In this document: positions 1 through 8,248 of the stretch, one piece after another | Layout: the number at the start of each line of letters is the position of its first letter | Numbering within the stretch: position 1 is the stretch's first letter | From: Skermanella mucosa | Lineage (GTDB): Bacteria; Pseudomonadota; Alphaproteobacteria; Azospirillales; Azospirillaceae | Assembly: GCF_016765655.2 (NCBI RefSeq) | Contig: NZ_CP086106.1 | Coordinates: 1,238,501 to 1,302,500, forward strand | Direction: 5' to 3' | Length of the DNA: 64,000 nt | Program-made: the position numbers and the translations under genes | The notes under the pieces: generated by a model | Told to the model about the DNA's origin: nothing | Databases searched by the model: none | The model's input: only the letters and a program-made list of their open reading frames with translations

Positions 1-772
1 CGAAGACATCCGTGGCGGCGCCGGCGAGGGTGCCGCCGGCGAGCGCGTCGCGCAGCGCCGCCTCGTCCACGATGCCGCCGCGCGACAGGTTCAGGACCAT
101 GGCCTCCGGACGCATCAGGGCCAGCCGGCGCGCGTCGATCAGCTTTTCGGTGTCTCGGCTGAGAGGAATGTGCAGGGTCAGCACGTCGACGCGGGGCAGC
201 AGCTCCTCCAGGGTGGCGCAACGCTCGGCGCCGGCTTCCCGGAAGGCATCCTCGGCCGCGAACGGATCATATGCCAGGATCGGGGCGCCGAATGCCGATC
301 TGAACAAGGCTGCGGTGCGCCGTCCGATGCTGCCCAGGCCGACCACCCCGACGGTCCTGCCGGTCAGCTCGATCCCCCGGGGCGGCGGACCGGCCAGACT
401 GCCGTCCCGCAGCATCCGATCCAATTGGGCGATCCGGCGCGCCACGGAAAGCGCCAGGCCGACCGAGAGTTCGGCCACCGCGTTGGCATTGGCCCCGGGG
501 GTGCTGATCACCACCACGCCGCGTTCGCGGGCGGCGTCCAGATCGATGTTGTCGACGCCGACGCCGTGCTTGCCGATCACCTTCAGCCGGAGAGCCGCCG
601 CGATCAGCTCGCGCGGGATCTTGCCGGTCCGGACGATCAGGCCGTCCGCATCCTCGTGCCACCGCGTCCGGGCGGGGTCGTCCGCGTCGATCACGTCGCA
701 ACTTTGTCTCAGGGTCGCGACCGCGCTCGACGCGATCGGTTCCAGCACATAGACGAGAGGGCGTTCCACCAT
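1..772 (-). CDS. D-isomer 2-hydroxyacid dehydrogenase (3-phosphoglycerate dehydrogenase-like), 3' end off window
   Basis: The minus-strand reading frame from the ATG at 772 gives an NAD-binding 2-hydroxyacid dehydrogenase cut off by the window edge after about 257 residues. Visible are the GKHGVGVDNIDL block of the substrate domain, the Rossmann motif GLGSIGRR (about residue 146) and the NLSRGGIVDEAAL block that carries the substrate-binding Arg region. The family reduces or oxidises 2-hydroxyacids (phosphoglycerate, glyoxylate, hydroxypyruvate); the exact substrate cannot be told from this part, and the catalytic His lies beyond the edge. It does not look coupled to the sigma-factor block downstream of position 1025. 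Longer overlapping frames on both strands here are codon-bias shadows. Confidence 0.9.
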   Translation of the reverse strand, partial: MVERPLVYVLEPIASSAVATLRQSCDVIDADDPARTRWHEDADGLIVRTGKIPRELIAAALRLKVIGKHGVGVDNIDLDAARERGVVVISTPGANANAVAELSVGLALSVARRIAQLDRMLRDGSLAGPPPRGIELTGRTVGVVGLGSIGRRTAALFRSAFGAPILAYDPFAAEDAFREAGAERCATLEELLPRVDVLTLHIPLSRDTEKLIDARRLALMRPEAMVLNLSRGGIVDEAALRDALAGGTLAGAATDVF

Positions 773-1024
773 GTCAGTTTCGCATACCTGTCTTCTTCGC
801 CCGGCCGTCGGCGTGCCCGCTGCGGACACCCTTTCGCGCCAAGCCCCATCGACGTCGTGGCTACCGCCGCCGGTCACCCCGGGGTAGACCGAAGGTAACA
901 CTCTGCTGACGCGGAGGTTCATGCCTGTCCGGCAAGCCTTTCCAAGCCAGCGCGACAAGTATGGCAGACTGCGGAAAAATCCATTGAAAAGGGACCGACT
1001 CCGGCGGGCATCGACCGGATTCCC

Positions 1025-1525
1025 CTACCGAATCTCTTTTTCGAGGTAACTCCCCTCGATACGGGCGACGACGCTGAACTCGTGGACGGCGCGGTCGCGC
1101 CGGTAGCGGACCGTCTTCAACTTGCCGTCGCGGCACCTCAGGTCTATGCGGTGCGGCACCAGTCCCGCCTCGCCGAAGGTGCGCGGCAGTTCCAATACGT
1201 CGCCGATCCTGACGACCCCGGCGCCCTGACCGTCCGCCACCCCGGCGGAGCGGAACCGCAGCGTCACGGCGCCGCCCGCGCCCGGCAGGTCGATCGGGCC
1301 GAAGCTGACCGGCGGCGCACGGTCTCCCTCCTCCAGGAGTTCCAGCGGGATCTCGACGTTGGCGGTGCCGAAGCCGCGGCAACCCGCCAGGGTGACGGCG
1401 ACCGGCTGGGCGGAATGGAGATAGGCCGACAGGAAATAGGCCGCGGTGCCCGTCACCGCTCCCAGCGTTACGAGCAAGGCCGCCGCCATCCCGCGGCTCA
1501 TGCCGCGTCCGGCAAACCTGCGCAT
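1025..1525 (-). CDS. membrane-anchored protein of unknown function, paralog of the protein at 3883-4419
   Basis: 166 residues with an N-terminal membrane segment (MAAALLVTLGAVTGTAAYFL, about residues 12-31) and a periplasmic remainder. No family is recognised. Its C-terminal half aligns by eye with the protein at 3883-4419: both have a LRFxA/S block, then a (V)xRxxDVxxLP block, then a (I)xLxCR(D/N) block and an (E/D)FxVV ending. It starts 31 bp after the anti-sigma gene on the same strand, so it probably shares that operon. The pairing of two such anchored proteins around a sigma/anti-sigma block suggests a role in envelope signalling, but that is inference. The start is uncertain; ATGs at codons 9 and 12 are alternatives. 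Confidence 0.75.
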   Translation of the reverse strand: MRRFAGRGMSRGMAAALLVTLGAVTGTAAYFLSAYLHSAQPVAVTLAGCRGFGTANVEIPLELLEEGDRAPPVSFGPIDLPGAGGAVTLRFRSAGVADGQGAGVVRIGDVLELPRTFGEAGLVPHRIDLRCRDGKLKTVRYRRDRAVHEFSVVARIEGSYLEKEIR

Positions 1526-1556
1526 CGGACCGGGCCGCCCGCGGAAGGCCGGGCGC

Positions 1557-2351
1557 TCAATAATAGTGGTCCCGGTACTCCCTGTCCCGCATCAGTTGGC
1601 CGACGATGGCCTGCAGCTGGGTTTCGCTCGTGTCGGCGACGATGACGTAGCTCTGCTCGCCGTTGCTCCAGTAGCCGACCCGGACTCCTCCGACCTCCGC
1701 CATGTGCAGTCCGTCGGCGGGGCCGTCGTCGCGCGGCGACAGGCAGATGGTCAGCCGATGACCTTCCCTGTCCTCATAGACGAGGCCGGCCAGGGGATGC
1801 TCCAGGCCCCCCATCACCCGGCCGCCGACCAGCTTCAGGCCGATCGGCGACAGTTCGGGGATATCGACCTGCTCGCCGAGGCGGGCCGAGAGCAGCCGGG
1901 CGAGGTCGGCGCCCGTCGGGCTCGCGGTTCCGACCTGCGGAACGGGGCCTTCGGCGAAGACCAGGTGGGCGCCGGTGGCCTCGACCACATAGGTCGGCAG
2001 GCGGTCCGCGATCACGTTGTGATACAGCTCGTTGGTAGTCCAGCCCGCCGCGACGAGCGCCACGATCGCCGCCGCCTGCCGGAGCCACAGCAGGGGCCGC
2101 CGCCGGCCCAGGGACCGCTGCAGGCGGGTGCCGAGCTCGTCGGCCAGCTCCCGGGTATGCTCGGGATCGGAGTCGTGAGCCGTCTCCGCGGCCCCGATCG
2201 CCGTCAGGAGCTTCTGTTCGGCATAATCGTGCAGCCGCCTCCGGGCATCCGGGTCGGACTCGAGCCATGCCAGCACGACGGCCTCCTGCTCCGCGGCCAA
2301 CTGGCCGTCGAGGAACGCATGAAGGTCATTCTCGTCGATTTCGATCGTCAT
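1557..2351 (-). CDS. transmembrane anti-sigma factor
   Basis: 264 residues. The cytoplasmic N-terminus (DENDLHAFLDGQL, then a conserved EAVVLAWLESDPDARRR helix) is typical of anti-sigma domains that clamp ECF sigma factors; no zinc-binding His/Cys set is seen, so it is not a ZAS/ChrR-type domain. One membrane helix follows (about residues 90-106, LRQAAAIVALVAAGW) and then a periplasmic sensor part of about 150 residues. The ATG overlaps the TGA of the ECF sigma gene by 4 bases (ATGA), the usual translational coupling that keeps sigma and anti-sigma levels matched. An apparent longer frame that runs back into the sigma gene was not used because the sigma gene is coding in another frame. The sensed signal is unknown. 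Confidence 0.88.
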   Translation of the reverse strand: MTIEIDENDLHAFLDGQLAAEQEAVVLAWLESDPDARRRLHDYAEQKLLTAIGAAETAHDSDPEHTRELADELGTRLQRSLGRRRPLLWLRQAAAIVALVAAGWTTNELYHNVIADRLPTYVVEATGAHLVFAEGPVPQVGTASPTGADLARLLSARLGEQVDIPELSPIGLKLVGGRVMGGLEHPLAGLVYEDREGHRLTICLSPRDDGPADGLHMAEVGGVRVGYWSNGEQSYVIVADTSETQLQAIVGQLMRDREYRDHYY

Positions 2352-2875
2352 TCCGACCCCCCGACCAGGCGAAGCTTCGGCCGCCTGGCCTGATTGAGCA
2401 TGGAGCGCAGTGCCGCGCGGCCTCGGCCGAGCCGCGACATGAACGTGCCGATCGGGACGCCCAGGCGCTTGGCCGCCTCCTCGTATTTCAACTCTTCCGT
2501 GGCGATCAGGGTCACGGCCCGGCGCTGGTCCTCCGGCAGCCGGGACAGCGCGGCCATGACGTCCTTCACCTCCAGGTGGCGGTGCTGGGCAGGCTCCGTC
2601 ACGGCCTCCAGGCCGGCGGTCTCGGCGTCGGCCTTGACCGCGTTCTCCAGCGTCCGGCGCCGCAGGCCGCTGACATGGACATTGTGCAGGATACGGAACA
2701 GCCACACGCGCAGGTCCGCATCCGGCCGGAAGGTATCGGCCCCGGCGATCGCCTTCGAGAGGCATTCCTGCACCAGATCCTCCGCCTCGTCCGTATTGCG
2801 GGTGAGCGCGATGGCGTAGCGGCGCAGGCTGGCGATATGGGTCGCCATCTCCTCCTTCAGCTTGCCGTGGGGCAT
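2348..2875 (-). CDS. ECF-family RNA polymerase sigma factor
   Basis: 175 residues, the usual size of a group 4 sigma factor. Region 2 is visible at about residues 10-80 (RYAIALTRNTDEAEDLVQE, then RVWLFRILHNVHVSG for core binding and -10 recognition), and region 4 at about 110-165 (ALSRLPEDQRRAVTLIA, then a helix-turn-helix with YEEAAKRLGVPIGTFMSRL). It lies 16 bp downstream of rpoH and overlaps the anti-sigma gene by 4 bases. It should direct RNA polymerase to a stress regulon when released from the membrane anti-sigma factor. The RpoE-ChrR/RpoHII arrangement of other alphaproteobacteria is a useful comparison, although this anti-sigma factor is not zinc-type. Confidence 0.93.
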   Translation of the reverse strand: MPHGKLKEEMATHIASLRRYAIALTRNTDEAEDLVQECLSKAIAGADTFRPDADLRVWLFRILHNVHVSGLRRRTLENAVKADAETAGLEAVTEPAQHRHLEVKDVMAALSRLPEDQRRAVTLIATEELKYEEAAKRLGVPIGTFMSRLGRGRAALRSMLNQARRPKLRLVGGSE

Positions 2876-2891
2876 GGTGGTCGCCGTCCCG

Positions 2892-3761
2892 TCAGGCCAT
2901 GGCCAGGGAGGGCATGCGCCGTCCGCCGGTCATCATGCGCTGAAGCTTCTCGACCGCCCGCGCCTCGATCTGGCGCACCCGCTCGCGGCTGATGCCGAAC
3001 TGGCGCGACAGATCCTCCAGGGTCAGCGGCTCCTCGGCAAGCCGGCGGGCCGCCAGGATGGAGCGCTCGCGCTCCTGCAACTGTTCCATGGCCCGCTTCA
3101 ACTGCTTCCTCCTGCGATCCATTTCCTGGCGCTGGGCCAGCAGTTCCTCCTGCGTCTCCGACGGGTCGACCAGCCAGTCCTGGGCCTGGCCGTCCTCCAT
3201 GCCGGGCAGCGGCAGGTTGAGCGACTGGTCGGGGCCGGCCAACCGGCCGTTCATGCCGGTCACGTCGGCGACCGGCACCTTCAGGGTTTCGGCGAGCTGC
3301 CGGGCCTCCTCGGGGCTCAGGTCGCCTTCCTGCAGCAGGTTCATGGCGCTCTTCGCCCGGCGCAGGCTGAAGAACAGCTTTTTCTCCGCCCCGGTGGTGC
3401 CCATCCTTACCATCGACCAGGACCGCAGGATATATTCCTGCATCGCCGCCCGGATCCACCACAGGGCGTAGGTGGTGAAGCGGTATCCCCTGTCCGGGTC
3501 GAAGCCGTTCAGCGCCTGGACCATGCCCATGTTGCCTTCGGCGATCATGTCGGTCATGGGCAGGCCGTAGCCGGAATAGCCGCGGGCGACCTTCGCGACC
3601 AGGCGGAGATGGCTGCCGATCAGGCGTTCGGCCGCGTCCGGGCAGCGACGGTCACGCCAGGCCCGCGCAAGTTCCTGCTCCTCGGCCGCCTCGAGCATCG
3701 GATACTCGCGAATCCTGGAGAGATAACGCGTCAGATCCGTCCGGCTTGGCGAAGGCTGCAT
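2892..3761 (-). CDS. rpoH: RNA polymerase sigma-32 (RpoH-type heat-shock sigma factor)
   Basis: 289 residues from the ATG at 3761, chosen because GGGAG sits at Shine-Dalgarno distance and the length matches RpoH; a TTG at 3827 would add 22 residues. Region 1.2/2 shows the LTRYLSRIREYPML start, HLRLVAKVARGYSGYGLP, DMIAEGNMGMVQALNGFDPDRGYRF and TYALWWIRAAMQEYILRSWSMV. Region 4.2 shows LEDLSRQFGISRERVRQIEARAVEKLQ. It directs transcription of chaperone and protease genes; hsp20-lon at 23455-26280 is a plausible target. Being placed directly upstream of an ECF sigma/anti-sigma pair, it is probably one of several RpoH paralogs and tied to envelope or oxidative stress rather than the sole heat-shock sigma factor (inference). 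Confidence 0.93.
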   Translation of the reverse strand: MQPSPSRTDLTRYLSRIREYPMLEAAEEQELARAWRDRRCPDAAERLIGSHLRLVAKVARGYSGYGLPMTDMIAEGNMGMVQALNGFDPDRGYRFTTYALWWIRAAMQEYILRSWSMVRMGTTGAEKKLFFSLRRAKSAMNLLQEGDLSPEEARQLAETLKVPVADVTGMNGRLAGPDQSLNLPLPGMEDGQAQDWLVDPSETQEELLAQRQEMDRRRKQLKRAMEQLQERERSILAARRLAEEPLTLEDLSRQFGISRERVRQIEARAVEKLQRMMTGGRRMPSLAMA

Positions 3762-3882
3762 CCAAGTGCTCCCGTGTTCTCTGAATGTTTTCTGGTTGAT
3801 CGGTTCGATCGGCTGCGTTTTGTCCAATTACGCGGGGGTCCCGGTTTTCATCCCGATTTTTCCAGTCATTTCGCGGCCCCGG

Positions 3883-4419
3883 TCATTTCGCGGCGTAGTG
3901 CGAATCCGGGCCTGCGTCCGCGCCCTCGGCGACCATGGTCCGGACGACGGGAAAATCCTTGGTCCTGCCGCTCCTGCTGACGTACTGCACATGCGCGACG
4001 ACGTCGTTCCGGCAGTGCAGCAGGATGCGGCGGGGCGGGTCTTCGGGATCGCCGATCCGGACCGGCAGGTGGATCACGTCGTTCACCCGGCTGACGGTAG
4101 GCCCGTCCCCCCGGGCATCGGCGCTGAACCGCAGCCGAACCACGTCGGAGGTTCCCTGGTGGCGGAACGGCCCGAGCCAGACCGGCACCCTGTGGGCGTT
4201 GCCGGACTCCAGGGACGCCTGCGTGACGTCGAACAGCGGGGCGGGCAGGGAGAAGCTGACCGTCTGCTTCGGAAGTCCGCAGGCGATCTGCGCCACCTCG
4301 ACCGGCTGCGGGGCCGACCGGCCCGCCAGGAACCCGGCTCCCGCCGGCACGAGCAAGGCGGCCGCCGCGATCGCGACGACCCGCCCCCTCTTCAAAGTCC
4401 ACCACTTCTCCCGCCGCAC
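3883..4419 (-). CDS. membrane-anchored protein of unknown function, paralog of the protein at 1025-1525
   Basis: 178 residues from a GTG with GGGAG upstream. An N-terminal anchor (about residues 14-32, VVAIAAAALLVPAGAGFLAG) precedes a soluble domain with no recognised family. The blocks VRLRFSA, VNDVIHLP, ILLHCRNDV and KDFPVV align with the protein at 1025-1525. It is the first gene of the minus-strand block that continues with rpoH, the ECF sigma factor and the anti-sigma factor, with about 120 bp before the rpoH start. A role in the same stress response is inferred from position only. Confidence 0.75.
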   Translation of the reverse strand: MRREKWWTLKRGRVVAIAAAALLVPAGAGFLAGRSAPQPVEVAQIACGLPKQTVSFSLPAPLFDVTQASLESGNAHRVPVWLGPFRHQGTSDVVRLRFSADARGDGPTVSRVNDVIHLPVRIGDPEDPPRRILLHCRNDVVAHVQYVSRSGRTKDFPVVRTMVAEGADAGPDSHYAAK

Positions 4420-4456
4420 CGCGCTCTCCCAAGGCCACCAGCCCGTTTCGCGACGA

Positions 4457-4482
4457 TTACGCGGGATGAAGCGGTTTAATCC
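4457..4482 (-). promoter_or_regulatory. possible ECF-type promoter of the sigma-factor block
   Basis: On the minus strand GGATT is followed after 16 bases by CGTAA, about 40 bases upstream of the GTG of the first gene. This resembles the GGAA(T/C)...CGT layout of ECF promoters and would fit autoregulation. It is a single occurrence and close to chance level. Confidence 0.22.
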
Positions 4483-4550
4483 GGGGAGCGGGCGTGTCGG
4501 CGATTTATTCTTCGATCCGCGGCAAAGGCAACGGGAGCCGCGGCGCCGCC

Positions 4551-4579
4551 TTGACCCCCGGCCTCCGCCTGCCTAAACT
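4551..4579 (+). promoter_or_regulatory. sigma-70-like promoter, probably of ileS-lspA
   Basis: TTGACC and TAAACT are separated by exactly 17 bases. Transcription would begin near 4586, giving a leader of about 230 nt before ileS. No riboswitch-like structure was recognised in the leader. Confidence 0.5.
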
Positions 4580-4814
4580 CCCGGCATCATGTTGGGCTTG
4601 ACGCATATGGCCGCCCCGCGGCCCCGGCGAATTAGCAACCCGGTCCTCCGCTGAGGGCCGGGCATTCCGCCTATTGACGGCGCCATCCAAACGTCGCTTC
4701 CCCGCCGCCACGGCTGGACGCGGGAGCCTCCGCGATGCTATCGCTTTTCCCTGATTTCACCCGACGACCTGCCGGTGCCTGCACCGGCCTGCCTTCGGCT
4801 GCCTGGACCCGATC

Positions 4815-7661
4815 ATGACCCGCGACTATAAATCGACCGTTTTCCTGCCCCGCACCGATTTTCCCATGCGCGCCGGCCTGCCCGCGAAGGAGCCCGAGCT
4901 GCTGCGGCGCTGGGCGGAGCAGGGACTCCATGACAAGCTGCGCGACCTGTCTGCCGGCCGGGAGAAATTCATCCTCCACGACGGCCCGCCCTATGCCAAC
5001 GGCAACATCCATGTCGGGCACGCGGTCAACAAGATCCTGAAGGACGTGGTCAGCCGGTCTCAGCAGATGCTCGGCAAGGACTCTGTCTATGTGCCGGGCT
5101 GGGACTGCCACGGCCTGCCGATCGAGTGGAAGATCGAGGAGAAGTACCGCGCCGCCGGGCAGGACAAGGACGAGGTTCCGATCCTCCAGTTCCGGGCGGA
5201 GTGCCGGCAGTTCGCCCAGGAATGGGTCGATATCCAGGCCGAGGAGTTCCAGCGGCTCGGCGTGATGGGCGACTGGTCGCACCCCTACATGACCATGACC
5301 TTCCCGGCCGAGGCGACGATCGTCCGGGAGATCCACAAGTTCCTGATGAACGGCGGGCTCTACAAGGGCGCCAAGCCGGTCATGTGGTCGGTGGTCGAGA
5401 AGACCGCCCTGGCCGAGGCGGAGGTCGAGTACCACGACCATACCTCCACCACGGTCTGGGTGCGGTTCCCGGTCTCAGCCCCCGCCACGCCGGAACTGGA
5501 CGACGCCTCGGTCGTGATCTGGACCACCACGCCCTGGACGCTGCCGGGCAACCGCGCGATCGGCTACGGCCCCGACATGGAGTACGGCGTGTTCAAGGTG
5601 GCCGCCGTGGCCGAGGGCAGCGGCGCCAGGGTCGGGGAGCGGCTGGTGGTCGCCACCGCGCTGGCCGGCGACCTCGCCAAGACGGCCGGCATCACCGAAT
5701 GGCGCCAGCTCTACACTCTCCCCGGCGCCCGGCTGGCCGACACCCGCTGCGCCCATCCGCTGCACGGCCAGGGCTACGATTTCCCGGTGCCGCTGCTGCC
5801 GGGCGACTTCGTCACGGCCGACGCCGGCACCGGCTTCGTCCATATCGCCCCCGGCCACGGCGAGGACGACTTCAACCTGGGCCGCAGGCACGGCATCCAG
5901 GTGCCGCAGACGGTGGACGACGACGGCTCCTACTATCCGCACGTGCCGCTGTTCGCCGGCAAGCGGGTCTACACCCCCGCGGGCAAGCCGGGCGACGCCA
6001 ACGGCGCCGTGATCTCGGCCATCGCCCATGCCGGCGGCCTGCTGGCCAAAGGCAAGCTGGTCCACAGCTATCCCCATTCCTGGCGGTCGAAGGCGCCGCT
6101 GATCTTCCGCACCACGCCCCAGTGGTTCATCTCCATGGAGACGAACGAACTGAGGCAGGTGGCGCTGAAGGCGATCGACGACACCCGCTGGGTGCCGCCC
6201 CAGGGGCGCAACCGCATCGCGTCGATGATCGAGAACCGGCCGGACTGGTGCATCAGCCGCCAGCGCGCCTGGGGCGTGCCGATCGCGCTGTTCATCGACA
6301 GGAAGACCGGCGAGCCGTTGAAGGACCAGGCCGTCCTTGACCGCATCGCCGATACCTTCCAGACGGAGGGCTCTGACGCCTGGTTCGCCCGGGACCCGCA
6401 ATTCTTCCTGGGCGATGCCTACGCGGCGGCCGACTACGACCAGGTGTTCGACATCGTGGACGTCTGGTTCGAGTCCGGCTCGACCCACAGCTTCGTGCTG
6501 GAGGCGCGGCCCGACCTGCAATGGCCGGCGTCGCTCTACCTGGAAGGCTCGGACCAGCATCGCGGATGGTTCCACTCCTCCCTGCTGGAAAGCTGCGGCA
6601 CCCGCGGCCGGGCGCCCTACGACGCGGTGCTGACCCACGGCTTCGTGCTCGACGAGCAGGGCCGCAAGATGTCGAAGTCGCTGAAGAACGTCACCGCCCC
6701 GCAGGAGGTCGTGGACAAGTACGGCGCCGACATCCTGCGCCTGTGGGTCGTCGGCTCCGACTATTCGGAAGACCTGCGCATCGGGCCGGAGATCCTGAAG
6801 TCCCAGGCCGACCTGTACCGGCGCCTGCGCAACACGCTGCGCTACCTGCTGGGGGCGCTCGCCGACTTCTCGGAGGAGGAGCGGATCAACGTGTCCGAGA
6901 TGCCGGAGCTGGAGCGCTGGGTGCTCCACCGGCTGACCGAGCTGGACGGGACAGTCCGCCAGGGCATCCACGACTACGACTTCCACAGCCTGTTCACCGC
7001 GCTGCATAACTTCTGCGCGGTTGACCTGTCGGCCTTCTACTTCGACGTGCGGAAGGACAGCCTCTACTGCGACCGGCCCGATTCGGTCCGGCGGCGGTCG
7101 GTGCGGACGGTCCTGGACCAGCTTTTCTCGTGCCTGACCGCGTGGCTTGCCCCGGTCCTGTGCTTCACCACGGAGGAGGCTTGGCTCAGCCGCCACGGCG
7201 GCGACGGCCCGTTGCCGAGCGTCCATCTGCGTACCTTCGTCGACATCCCCCCGGAATGGTCGTCGCCCGAGCTGGCGGAGAAGTGGGAAACGGTCCGCGA
7301 CGTCCGCCGCGTCGTCACGGGCGCCCTGGAACTGGAGCGGGCGAACAAGCGCATCGGCTCCTCGCTGCAGTCGGCTCCGGTCGTGACGGTGACGCCGGAG
7401 CTGCACGCGGCGCTGGAAGGCATCGACCTGGCCGAGGTCGCGATCACGTCGGCGATCCGCGTCGTCGACGGCCCGGTGCCCGACGGCGCCTTCACGCTGG
7501 AGGACGTGCCGGGCGTCGGGGTCGTCCCCGAACCGGCCGACGGCGACAAGTGCGAGCGCTGCTGGAAGGTGCTGCCCGAGGTGGGGACCGATGCCGCCCA
7601 TCCGTCCCTGTGCCACCGTTGCGCCGACGCCGTCGAGCACATGCCGGAGGCGGCGGAATGA
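4815..7661 (+). CDS. ileS: isoleucyl-tRNA synthetase
   Basis: 948 residues, the size expected of a bacterial type 1 IleRS. Charges tRNA-Ile with isoleucine in the cytosol, with an editing domain that removes valine. Class I signatures are the HIGH-type motif GNIHVGHAVNK (about residues 66-76) and KMSKSLKNV (about 617-625). The editing insertion has the WTTTPWTLPGN block near residue 238. The C-terminus has a zinc-finger with two Cys pairs (CERCWKV and CHRC). The ATG overlaps nothing upstream. Its TGA overlaps the lspA ATG by 4 bases, so the two are translationally coupled, an arrangement widely conserved in proteobacteria. Confidence 0.98.
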   Translation: MTRDYKSTVFLPRTDFPMRAGLPAKEPELLRRWAEQGLHDKLRDLSAGREKFILHDGPPYANGNIHVGHAVNKILKDVVSRSQQMLGKDSVYVPGWDCHGLPIEWKIEEKYRAAGQDKDEVPILQFRAECRQFAQEWVDIQAEEFQRLGVMGDWSHPYMTMTFPAEATIVREIHKFLMNGGLYKGAKPVMWSVVEKTALAEAEVEYHDHTSTTVWVRFPVSAPATPELDDASVVIWTTTPWTLPGNRAIGYGPDMEYGVFKVAAVAEGSGARVGERLVVATALAGDLAKTAGITEWRQLYTLPGARLADTRCAHPLHGQGYDFPVPLLPGDFVTADAGTGFVHIAPGHGEDDFNLGRRHGIQVPQTVDDDGSYYPHVPLFAGKRVYTPAGKPGDANGAVISAIAHAGGLLAKGKLVHSYPHSWRSKAPLIFRTTPQWFISMETNELRQVALKAIDDTRWVPPQGRNRIASMIENRPDWCISRQRAWGVPIALFIDRKTGEPLKDQAVLDRIADTFQTEGSDAWFARDPQFFLGDAYAAADYDQVFDIVDVWFESGSTHSFVLEARPDLQWPASLYLEGSDQHRGWFHSSLLESCGTRGRAPYDAVLTHGFVLDEQGRKMSKSLKNVTAPQEVVDKYGADILRLWVVGSDYSEDLRIGPEILKSQADLYRRLRNTLRYLLGALADFSEEERINVSEMPELERWVLHRLTELDGTVRQGIHDYDFHSLFTALHNFCAVDLSAFYFDVRKDSLYCDRPDSVRRRSVRTVLDQLFSCLTAWLAPVLCFTTEEAWLSRHGGDGPLPSVHLRTFVDIPPEWSSPELAEKWETVRDVRRVVTGALELERANKRIGSSLQSAPVVTVTPELHAALEGIDLAEVAITSAIRVVDGPVPDGAFTLEDVPGVGVVPEPADGDKCERCWKVLPEVGTDAAHPSLCHRCADAVEHMPEAAE

Positions 7662-8215
7662 CCGACCAGACCCGCGGCGAGGCCGGCCGGATGGCGCGTC
7701 CCCGATCGATGATCCGTCTCGGCCTCATCATCGCCGTTTTCGTGATGATCCTGGACCAGGCGTCGAAGTGGTGGATGCTCGAGATCGTGGGAATGGCACG
7801 CGATCCCCGCGTGATCGAGGTCACCTCCTACTTCAATCTGGTCATGGCATGGAACAGGGGTGTAAGTTTCAGCCTGTTCTGGCATGAGGCGGAGTTCATG
7901 CCCTATGTGCTATCGGCGGTTGCGCTGGGCATCGTGGGCTTTCTCCTGTCCTGGCTGCGCCGGGCGGACCGCCCGTTCCTCGCCGTGTGCATCGGCATGG
8001 TGATCGGCGGTGCGATCGGCAACGTGATCGACCGGTTGCGGTTCGGCGCGGTGGCGGACTTCCTGGACTTCCATGTCCTGGAATACCACTGGCCGGCGTT
8101 CAACGTGGCCGACATGGGAATATCGGTCGGCGTCATCCTGATCGTGCTCGACAGCCTGTTCGGAGGCGGTCGGGACGGAACCGGGCCGGAGACGGACGAT
8201 CGGGACCGGGCCTGA
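7658..8215 (+). CDS. lspA: lipoprotein signal peptidase (signal peptidase II)
   Basis: 185 residues, four membrane segments. It cleaves the signal peptide of prolipoproteins after diacylglyceryl modification at the inner membrane. The two catalytic aspartates lie in the conserved blocks NVIDRLRFGAVADFLDFH and FNVADMGISVG. The early block DQASKWW is also typical. The start is set by the ATGA overlap with ileS. A lipoprotein gene (8249-8878) follows immediately, which would be one of its substrates. Confidence 0.97.
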   Translation: MTDQTRGEAGRMARPRSMIRLGLIIAVFVMILDQASKWWMLEIVGMARDPRVIEVTSYFNLVMAWNRGVSFSLFWHEAEFMPYVLSAVALGIVGFLLSWLRRADRPFLAVCIGMVIGGAIGNVIDRLRFGAVADFLDFHVLEYHWPAFNVADMGISVGVILIVLDSLFGGGRDGTGPETDDRDRA

Positions 8216-8248
8216 AGACAACACGAGCTGGATAAAGAGAAAACGGCA

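Larger units (their letters stand above)
4420..4814. other. intergenic region between the divergent sigma-factor block and ileS
   Basis: No gene is seen in these 395 bases; a 68-codon minus-strand frame here has no start context or recognisable product. It must hold the promoters of the minus-strand stress block and of ileS. Two candidate promoters are listed separately. Confidence 0.6.

Noticed and set aside
1557-2765. 402-codon frame extending the anti-sigma gene upstream
   Set aside because: The extension lies out of frame across the ECF sigma gene; the ATGA overlap at 2348-2351 fixes the true start.
3762-3827. TTG start extending RpoH by 22 residues
   Set aside because: Extension has no RpoH similarity and poor ribosome site; the ATG at 3761 has both.
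5475-7640. 721-codon minus-strand frame opposite ileS
   Set aside because: Shadow frame from GC3 bias; Arg/Ala/Gly/Val/His-rich, no domains, and ileS is unambiguous on the other strand. The same applies to the long frames opposite mutL, the TIR gene, lon and glmS.
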